This document shows, in pieces, positions 59,401 through 64,000 of a stretch of 64,000 nt of DNA. The translations under genes and the position numbers were made by a program. The notes beneath the pieces are model-generated. The model did not search any database, was not told the DNA's origin, and saw only the letters and a program-made list of their open reading frames with translations. The first letter of the stretch is position 1, and the number at the start of each line of letters is the position of its first letter. Origin of the DNA: Pycnopodia helianthoides (lineage: Eukaryota; Echinodermata; Asteroidea; Forcipulatida; Asteriidae); assembly GCA_032158295.1 (NCBI GenBank), contig CM063244.1:8636055-8700054 (forward strand), given 5' to 3'.

Positions 59401-62400
59401 TTGGGTCGTTAGCGAGCTTCATGGCTGCCGTAGTGATCTTAGATTGGATCTCGTACTCACTCTCCAGTTTGGAAAGCCCATCATCCTGATCACACAAATA
59501 GTCCAATATAACAATATATATATAGTCCAATATAACAAATAGTTTTATATTTAGGGAATAACTGTAGAAGGACCAGCTTTCACTGCATGGAAATGACCAG
59601 GTTGGGGGCTGCCACTAATAATGGACTGATCTAAAGGTAAGGTCCATTAACAGCGGCCAGCCACTGAGATTTGAAACACTTCATCCTGGTTACAGAAATA
59701 GTCAAACATAACAAACAGTTTATGGAATAACAGTACGAGGACCTGGTCTTCACTGTATGATAATGACCAGGTTGGGGGCTGGCCACTAATAATGGACTGA
59801 TCTAAAGGTAAGGTCCATTAACAGCGGCCAGCCACTGAGATTTGAAACACTTCATCCTGGTTACAGAAATAGTCAAACATAAACAAACAGTTTATGGGAA
59901 TAACAGTACGAGGACCTGGTCTTCACTGTATGATAATGACCAGGTTGGGGGCTGGCCACTAATAATGGACTGATCTGAAGGTAAGGTCCATTAACAGCGA
60001 CCAGGCACTGAGCCACTGAGCCACAGTTAGCCCAATATAACAAATAATTTATAATAACTTCTAGATAGTGCCCACTTGACGTCACAGAGTGTTAAAGTCG
60101 GCCATCTTTAAGGACAATGATACATCATTCTACGAACACCAGGGTTCTGCCCAGGATTTCTTTAGTGGTGGAAAAATGTTTCCCTGGAAACCATTGCGAG
60201 ATGGATCAGTTACACGGTAGATCATAGACTCAAATCAAAGAAGTACTCAAAGTTCATGGCTTTGGATACCTTTTTTACTGGTAAATACCCAATTTTACAT
60301 TTCGTTGAAAACCTTTGTTGAGAAGAAATTGCAAGTGTCATTCAAAAATTGCGAAAATGTGTGGTGGTCGGAAACAGAGAAAATTCTGCCAGTGGTGGTT
60401 GGGGAATCCTGAGTGCCGGGAGGGTTTTCCGGCACTGACCACTGTGGGTAGAACCCTGGAACACATAACCATGCGTTATGCATAACTACAGCTGGCGGCA
60501 TGCAGGAGGTTTACAAGTCTCTTGCATGACTGGTCGTTGAACCACTTGGCTGGGTAGCTAAGTTAGAACGCTTGATGCCTCTCTAAACCAAAACCCAAGC
60601 TGCCCTTATAGATGGCGTATATCGAGAACTATCTAATAAGAGCATTCTAGCATTATAAGCACAAGCATGCACCAAAATCATGGCGAAATTTGCAACAAAA
60701 AATAAGATATAACCTTTTGCAGTTGAGTTTTTAAATATCTTTATCCTCTTCTAAACTGATTCTTTGGAAACCATATTGGCTGAAAGCGGCTTGTACCAAA
60801 CGGCCTGCTTCCACTCCACCCAAAGGTCAAGTAAAGGTCCTGTCCTAAATAGACATTCACCAATGTTTCCCATATGTACACAGCATCAACAATAACAAAA
60901 CAAAAACAAATTTCTGTACAGTACTTTTCACAGACATTTCTACTGGCAAATGTTGATTTAAAAACTCCACAATTTCAGAATCTTTCCAGCTTTTTCTAGC
61001 TAATTATAGCAAACAGCCATTCGGCCGTGGCAGCAGCCCAAAAATTGTCACTTCACGAGGGATCTATGAATCAGTTCACAGTTGTTGTCTTACCTCACAA
61101 TTGTGCTCGGGGGTGTTCACAGCCTTGTCGGAGAGTGTAAATGCCGTCGTGACCCTCGTCTTTAGGCGGGGCAGGGGCTCCCCTGGAATTCGGGGAAAGT
61201 CAATGGGCAGCTCTCCCGTCAACTCCTACAATGACGGTAAATAAAAAAAACCCGCTCTTAATTAGTGTGATTAACTTTTCCAGTAATTGACGCGATTCTT
61301 GCGTTTTTGATTCACCCCTCTTTAATTGAACGGTTGAATCAGGTGTTCTACATGTTTATCACATTTACAATAACACCAGGAATCGTTGCCAAATAAAACC
61401 GCCCTTAACTTGTATGATTAACAGTAATTGACGTGACTCTTACAAGCAATCTATTTCGATTCACCCCTTTGTAAATGCACAGTTGTATCAGGTGTTACAC
61501 ATAATTGTTACACTTACAATGAAAACAAAAGAACTCTCTCCAACACAAGAAAACGCCGACAAATAAAACCGCTCTTAATTTGTGTGATTAACCTTTCCAT
61601 TAATTGCTGTAGTTCTTACGTTTGCTTCAACCCTCTCTAATTAAACGGTTGTATCAAAAATGTCTCGTCGTCACAAAAAAACATGTGACACAGCATAATA
61701 CGTTTTCAAACAACGTAAGATAACTAAACAGCAATCCTATTTTAAAGCAACACTACATATTTGTCATGACTTTTTTCATCAATCCATATTTAAAAAAAGA
61801 ATAGAAAGAGTGATATCTTTTGATCGCTGAAGTGCCCCATGATCACCCCACCCCCCATCTGATTCATCCAAAAAAGAACCTTCCACTGGAATGACACGGC
61901 AACTTTTCCTGACGGACCACTGCCCTTCTACTTACGACCACTGCCCTTCTACTTACGACCACTGCCCTTCTACTTACGACCACTGCCCTTCTACTTACGA
62001 CCACTGCCCTTCTACTTACGACCACTGCCCTTCTACTTACGACCACTGCCCTTCTACTTACGACCACTGCCCTTCTACTTACGACCACTGCCCTTCTACT
62101 TACGACCACTGCCCTTCTACTTTCGACCACTGCCCTTCTACTCTCGACCACTGCCCTTCTACTCTCGACAACTGCCCTTCTACTTACGGCTTCTTTCAGA
62201 CAAAGCTGCCTCAGACCGTCTAGTTTCTCCTGGAGGGTGTCCTGGAGTACCACCTTGCGGGCCTTGAGTGCTTCCACCAGCTCCTTCCGTGCTGCCTCCC
62301 CCTCGATGGCCAGCAGCTCTCTTGAGGCTGTGGGGGGAAAAACAAAAGAGGATTTGTCAAACATGAACTTGTTAATGTCTCATCCGTTATAAAGTTTCAT

Positions 62401-63055
62401 ATAAGTTTCATATACAACTTTTACGTACCAAGTACTAACCAACACGGAGAAGGAAAACTGACCGAGTAAATTTTGGGTTGAACAAAGAAAAATTGACAAG
62501 AGCGGGACTTAAACACTGCGACCTCCAACTTAGCGTGCCGGCGCTCTACCATACAATAATACTTTAGTCTTTTCACTTGAGAGTAGATTTTTAAAAATCT
62601 GTTTACAATATATAGCTTGCTGGCTCTTAACTCCCAATTTTGAAGGAGAAATGAAATTTTGTTCCGGCAGAAAAGAGTTCCCCTATGAAGGAAATTTGTT
62701 TTGAGAATTTTTGTTTCCCCCCCCCCAGGAATTTTTACTTTTGCGAACCTTTCTTGCTGCAAGAAGACAACGACCAAGAATCAAGACTAGAACAATTGAT
62801 GAGAATGATTAACCTCTGTAAAGACAAACTCTAGTTAAAACTCTGAACTAGTTTTACTAGTTAAAACTAATTAAAACTCTAGTTGAGGGGGAGCGACTTA
62901 CATGCATCTTTGGCGTCTTTCAGTAGGACCAGGTTGGTACACCCGTCCGTCTGCTCTTCACTCATCTCTGATGTGTGGGACGAAGTCAGCGAGTTGGTGC
63001 TCGTCGTTAGATCCTTGGCTAGTTGATTGAAGCTGCGCTGGGCCGGGTACCGCTC
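44249..63055 (-). CDS. CUPID-domain scaffold of the FRMD4/INAVA/CCDC120 family, 3' part
   Basis: CUPID (DUF3338) proteins bind cytohesin ARF-GEFs and, in FRMD4A/B and INAVA, act at cell junctions and in polarity (family knowledge). Exons on minus: 63055-62902, 62327-62188, 61225-61094, 59485-59342, 58833-57089, 44402-44249. All are GT-AG with matching phases, giving about 790 codons. The core reads LKARKVVLQDTLQEKLDGLR, LCLKEAELTGELPIDFP, and LESEYEIQSKITTAAMKLAN with DPTISKKVRKTRR. It aligns with the LCLREAELTG and IQxxITEAARRL motifs of the family. A short coiled coil (LNSIEVQLTDLRNKLGLEIE) resembles CCDC120. About 560 disordered Ser/Gln/Pro-rich residues follow, then an acidic tail. No FERM domain is seen. 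It may lie off the right edge, so FRMD4 versus INAVA/CCDC120 cannot be settled. Confidence 0.88.
45000..45115. mobile_element. MITE family E, diverged copy
   Basis: GCGTCTGAATTGGCGACTGC and the reverse-facing AGCCACAGCTGCAGCTG frame a GATGGCGCTGTGA core. This resembles the better copies at 49399, 59067 and 63652. Confidence 0.5.
45505..45800. repeat. Imperfect tandem duplication, 97-122-bp units
   Basis: ATGAAATGAGACTCATACAT, TTCAATAGAGGGCGGTTTAG and GGTCTATGCACAGGTCC recur, starting near 45568, 45665 and 45787. Copies differ by a deletion around the ACATTATCAAATT segment. Confidence 0.85.
45957..45976. repeat. (CA)n microsatellite
   Basis: Ten CA units. Similar CA and TC tracts are at 63124-63143 and 63239-63262. 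Confidence 0.9.
46775..46860 (+). mobile_element. tRNA-like SINE or scrap
   Basis: GTTGTGGGTTCGAATCCCAC is a strong B box. CGAGTCATGTGGGGG and CCACCCACGTAGTACG flank it. No convincing A box or cloverleaf is seen. Confidence 0.4.
47859..48020. mobile_element. MITE family B copy
   Basis: TATTGAGCCCTTGCACGGCG at the left and CGCGTTGTGCAAGGGGGCAA at the right are inverted. The interior has CGCCCTTTTGGGCGTCAAAA and CCCAAAATGTTGGAAATGG. Confidence 0.7.
48070..48407. mobile_element. MITE family A, partial plus complete copy
   Basis: A degraded copy with ATTCTGCTTAGCAAATTTAG runs into a complete one that begins GGGCCCAATTTCATAAAGCT at 48222. The latter ends CCAGCTTTTATGAAGTGC. Both have the ACCAGTCACAAG/ACCAGTCATGAC core words. 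Confidence 0.7.
48588..48828. mobile_element. MITE family A, well-preserved palindromic copy
   Basis: A 241-bp element from GGGCCCAATTTCATAGAGCT to AGCTCTATGAAATTGGGCCC. The arms also pair internally (ATGCTTAGCATGAAATTTC against TTTCATGCTAAGCA), making it almost entirely palindromic. Confidence 0.9.
49399..49549. mobile_element. MITE family E copy (TAGGCCG...CGGCCTTA)
   Basis: Left TAGGCCGCATCCGAATTGAG then GGCTATGGCTACGGCTAC; right ATAGCCATAGCCATAGCCGC then CGATTCCAACACGGCCTTA. The ends are inverted and the core is short. Confidence 0.8.
50275..50400 (-). mobile_element. tRNA-Lys-type SINE, minus strand
   Basis: The minus strand reads GGGCTAGATAGCGCAGTTGA (A box), GCACGTTAATTGGGAAG, CCAGGTTCAAGTCCGCTCTT (B box) and TTCTGTGTTCAACCCAAAAC. 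The same tail words follow the copies at 55115 and 62470. Confidence 0.75.
52672..52912. mobile_element. MITE family A, strongly diverged copy
   Basis: GGGCCTAATTTCAAAAAGCT at the left and CAGCAGCTTTATGAAATTAG at the right. The interior keeps GGTTACCAGCCAATATGCC. Confidence 0.65.
53241..53453. mobile_element. MITE family D, copy 2
   Basis: From TAACCCTCTCGCTGTCTGAC to ACAGTAGGAGGGTTAA. Nearly identical to 638-866 apart from one internal deletion (GGTTCTGTGCACAGTT is missing). High identity 52 kb apart suggests recent activity. Confidence 0.85.
54238..54386. mobile_element. MITE family F copy
   Basis: AGGCCTTGAATTCCATCTTT and GTGTAATTCCAGGCCT are inverted ends. The interior includes GGGGGCACCAAGGCCAAGAC. 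Confidence 0.65.
54850..55112 (+). mobile_element. tRNA-Leu SINE, copy with deleted B-box region
   Basis: GTGTCGTGGCCGAGCGGTCA then ACTGGACTCAAGCCGTGG and CAGCAGAGTGTGGGTTGAGG. The rest of the B box is lost. The body continues with AAAAGAACCCAGTTACACTG. Directly upstream of a tRNA-Lys-type SINE. Confidence 0.75.
55115..55230 (+). mobile_element. tRNA-Lys-type SINE with near-intact cloverleaf
   Basis: The head GGGCTAGATAGCTCAGTTGG, then TAGAGCGCCGGTACGTTAAT, then GGTTCAAATCCCGCTCTAGT, folds with an almost complete acceptor stem (GGCTAGA/TCTAGTC) and a perfect D stem. The anticodon stem has a T-T mismatch and the T stem a mismatch and wobble. It is followed by the shared TTTTTCTTTGTTCAACCCC tail, so it is a SINE, not a tRNA gene. 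A fragment of the same family is at 50441-50510. Confidence 0.75.
55913..56280. mobile_element. MITE family A, two copies head to tail
   Basis: Copy 1 ends AGCTCTATGAAATTGGGCC at 56101, where copy 2 begins CATAGAGCTGGTTAAGCAAC. Copy 2 ends CTCTATGAAATTGGGACCC at 56280. The shared junction suggests insertion of one into the end of the other or duplication. Confidence 0.8.
56410..56521. mobile_element. MITE family E, diverged copy
   Basis: GTGTGGCTGCGGCTGTTGCT at the left and AAGTCACAGCCACAGTCGCT at the right. Terminal TAGGCCG is lost. Confidence 0.55.
57089..58833 (-). CDS. CUPID gene: long exon, coiled coil plus disordered region
   Basis: A 1,745-bp exon in one open frame. It opens with LNSIEVQLTDLRNKLGLEIE (amphipathic, coiled coil) and EPTPERKALDEYNSL. 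Basic and phosphosite-like patches follow (RIRSKSVPRQLL, SPSQNRKSKPP). Ser/Gln/Tyr-rich low complexity then runs to RHKKPSHPSSANR. A PYDPRTDPRTDQPDQ block is a small internal repeat. GC content is clearly higher than in flanking introns. Without splicing at GTAAGC the frame stops at once (AGG TAA), so intron retention gives a protein lacking the acidic tail. No frame break is present. Confidence 0.9.
59067..59209. mobile_element. MITE family E, well-preserved copy
   Basis: TAGGCCTTGTTCAAATTGGC then GGCTACAGCT at the left; AGCTGTAGCCGCCAATTCGG then ATACGGCCTA at the right, inverted. It lies 130 bp from the 59342 exon edge. Confidence 0.8.
59342..62327 (-). CDS. CUPID domain exons (three)
   Basis: Exons 62327-62188, 61225-61094 and 59485-59342 give an uninterrupted CUPID core of about 140 residues. 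Exon A reads SRELLAIEGEAARKELVEAL, then KARKVVLQDTLQEKLDGLRQ and LCLKEA. Exon B reads ELTGELPIDFPRIPGEPLPR, LKTRVTTAFTLSDKAVN and TPEHNCE. Exon C reads DDGLSKLESEYEIQSKITTA, AMKLANDPTISKKVRKTRRD and SYKKSAFR. In INAVA and FRMD4A this region binds cytohesins (family knowledge). The exon A/B junction splits the family signature CLREA/ELTG exactly. Exon A's donor is the first unit of a donor minisatellite, and exon C's edge is copied in an intronic array. Confidence 0.92.
59486..60030 (-). repeat. Intronic array of 170-200-bp units carrying an exon-edge/acceptor copy
   Basis: The real acceptor (CAG at 59488-59486, preceded on minus by TATTTGTGTGAT) is echoed by CTATTTCTGTAACCAG at 59688-59686 and at 59859-59857. 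Each echo continues GATGAAGTGTTTCAAATC, against the real exon start GATGATGGGCTTTCCAAA. The rest of the unit contains ATGACCAGGTTGGGGGCTGG and GGTAAGGTCCATTAACAGCG on plus. A third, degraded echo lies near 60030. Confidence 0.7.
60031..61093 (-). other. CUPID gene intron, remainder
   Basis: About 1 kb between the repeat array and the exon at 61094-61225. No gene, RNA gene or full transposon was recognised. Unremarkable AT-rich sequence. Confidence 0.6.
61915..62187 (-). repeat. 21-bp minisatellite made of splice donors, 13 copies
   Basis: On the minus strand the unit is GTAAGTAGAAGGGCAGTGGT plus C. The first copy's GT (62187-62186) is the working donor of the CUPID exon at 62188. Copies 2-4 read GAGAGT or GAAAGT and have lost the GT. 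Copies 5-13 again read GTAAGTAG. The length, 273 bp, is exactly 13 x 21. The frame stays open, with each copy adding VSRRAVV or ESRRAVV. Confidence 0.93.
62470..62562 (-). mobile_element. tRNA-Lys-type SINE, degraded, minus strand
   Basis: The minus strand reads GGTAGAGCGCCGGCACGCTA, AGGTCGCAGTGTTTAAGTCC (weak B box), then CCGCTCTTGTCAATTTTTCT and TTGTTCAACCCAAAA. It belongs to the same family as 55115 and 50275. Confidence 0.65.
62902..63055 (-). CDS. CUPID gene: first exon visible in the window
   Basis: Acceptor CCTGGCCAG, donor GTAAGTCGC. It encodes ERYPAQRSFNQLAKDLTTST, NSLTSSHTSEMSEEQTDGCT and NLVLLKDAKDA, ending one base into the Ser codon completed by the next exon. It is Ser/Thr-rich and immediately precedes the CUPID domain. 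I do not recognise it in relatives. Because it begins at an acceptor, at least one more exon lies upstream, beyond 63055 or the window edge. Confidence 0.8.
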
Positions 63056-64000
63056 CTGGCCAGGACAAAGACAAAGAGTAAAAACGGATCTCAACGATCG
63101 AGGCGTGTACACAGGCTTGTCCGACACACACACACACACACACCGCACACAGATTTCTCTCTCAGTGTAACAGCCGGTAGATCTGGCTCTGAGTCATAGA
63201 GTCAACAAAGTATCTTTCCAGGCGCAGCGGCACAAGGCTCTCTCTCTCTCTCTCTCTCTCTCCCCTCACGTATGAGATTTGACTCACTTGTTGTTAACGT
63301 AATCCAGTCAAGGTTTTCCATTCAGTGTTTTTGTGACACGCACACAGCCTGTGGACATTTTATGTTCCTGTCCTCCGGAAAGTGTTGAACTTTTAAAAGA
63401 GTATGAGAGTGGTTCCCCCCCCCCCTTGTATATTGTTAAAGAGACTTGTATAAAAAACCAAACCATGCAGAATTCAGTCTATTTTTCTGCTCGGTTTGAT
63501 TTTATTTCGAGATCACATGAACGGCTTTGATATATATTTGTAAACTCTCTTTAAGAAATTCATGCTTGACACATCCGGCTCGTGACGCACTTCTTCACAA
63601 TATTGAAAACATTTTTCTAACCTGTCAACAGAACAAATTCTGAGGACGATTAGGGCCGTGCCCGAACTGGTGGCTACGGCTGTTGCTATGGCGATGCTTC
63701 AACCATTCACATGGCAATCAAGCCGCAGTCACAGCCGCTTATTCGGACATGGCCTTAATTTCCATTACTCTAGTTCACCACTTTTATCAAGAACTGTTTA
63801 GGATTGCCACCTCCAGTGTACACCTCCTTCCGATGCATCAGTTATCTAATCTAAGGAAATCTAGGGCACCCTGAATAGCGTCCACTTAAATTACAACATC
63901 AATTATCAGTAGATCAAGCCACTTAAACGGCCAACCCAAAATAGCCTTCAACACACTTATCTCATTTGGAAAGGGGAAGACTTTCTTTAAAAACCCAAGG
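63056..64000. other. Upstream CUPID-gene intron with simple repeats
   Basis: Holds (CA)n at 63124-63143, (TC)n at 63239-63262, a C run at 63414-63425 and a family-E MITE at 63652-63756. No exon of the CUPID gene or other gene was identified. Confidence 0.6.
63652..63756. mobile_element. MITE family E copy
   Basis: AGGGCCGTGCCCGAACTGGT then GGCTACGGCT at the left; AGTCACAGCCGCTTATTCGG then ACATGGCCTTA at the right, inverted. Confidence 0.7.

Noticed and set aside
61891..62223. Plus-strand ORF encoding repeated DHCPSTY
   Set aside because: Antisense reading of the 21-bp donor minisatellite and the CUPID exon. The exon on the opposite strand is clearly the conserved one.
1..64000. CRISPR array or prokaryotic mobile system
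   Set aside because: Direct repeats here are minisatellites without unique spacers, and the genes have spliceosomal introns, so the DNA is eukaryotic nuclear.

Overview
The window is animal nuclear DNA: genes split by GT-AG introns, no operons, and a dense load of short transposons, SINEs and minisatellites. Its three genes are closest to deuterostome families (STIMATE, HCFC1, and a CUPID-domain gene of the FRMD4/INAVA/CCDC120 group). A single long HCF gene and the character of the repeats suggest an invertebrate deuterostome, most likely an echinoderm. That placement is inference.

Layout. (1) 1757-5648, minus: four exons of a STIMATE (TMEM110) orthologue; its last exons lie off the left edge. 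(2) 5649-7481: a divergent promoter interval with a CpG-rich hairpin and a LINE relic. (3) 7482-27938, plus: a complete host cell factor 1 gene. I assembled 21 coding exons with consistent intron phases, giving about 1,435 codons. It has a Kelch propeller, a split Fn3 module, low-complexity Thr/Val/Gly-rich regions, one degenerate HCF-PRO-like repeat, an acidic region and a C-terminal basic tail. (4) 27939-42190: HCFC1 3' UTR plus intergenic repeats, including a 1-kb 23-bp minisatellite. No further gene was recognised. (5) 42190-63055, minus: the 3' part of a CUPID-domain gene, with five joined coding exons, a terminal coding exon and a probable 3' UTR exon with AATAAA. Its 5' exons are off the right edge.

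The most unusual feature is that three minisatellites are built on splice sites. A 13 x 21-bp array starts exactly at the GT of a CUPID-exon donor and repeats that donor. A 7-unit, 55-58-bp array repeats a 3' splice site and ends in register on the real HCFC1 exon-19 acceptor. A third array of about 170-200-bp units repeats the edge of another CUPID exon with its acceptor.

The HCFC1 reading frame needs five single-base corrections, four of them missing bases. Intron phases agree only when these are allowed, which points to residual assembly indels in a functional gene rather than a decayed one. HCFC1 (chromatin co-regulator), STIMATE (ER calcium entry) and the CUPID protein (cytohesin/junction scaffold) have no known shared pathway. 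Their proximity is ordinary gene order, apart from the head-to-head STIMATE/HCFC1 promoter.
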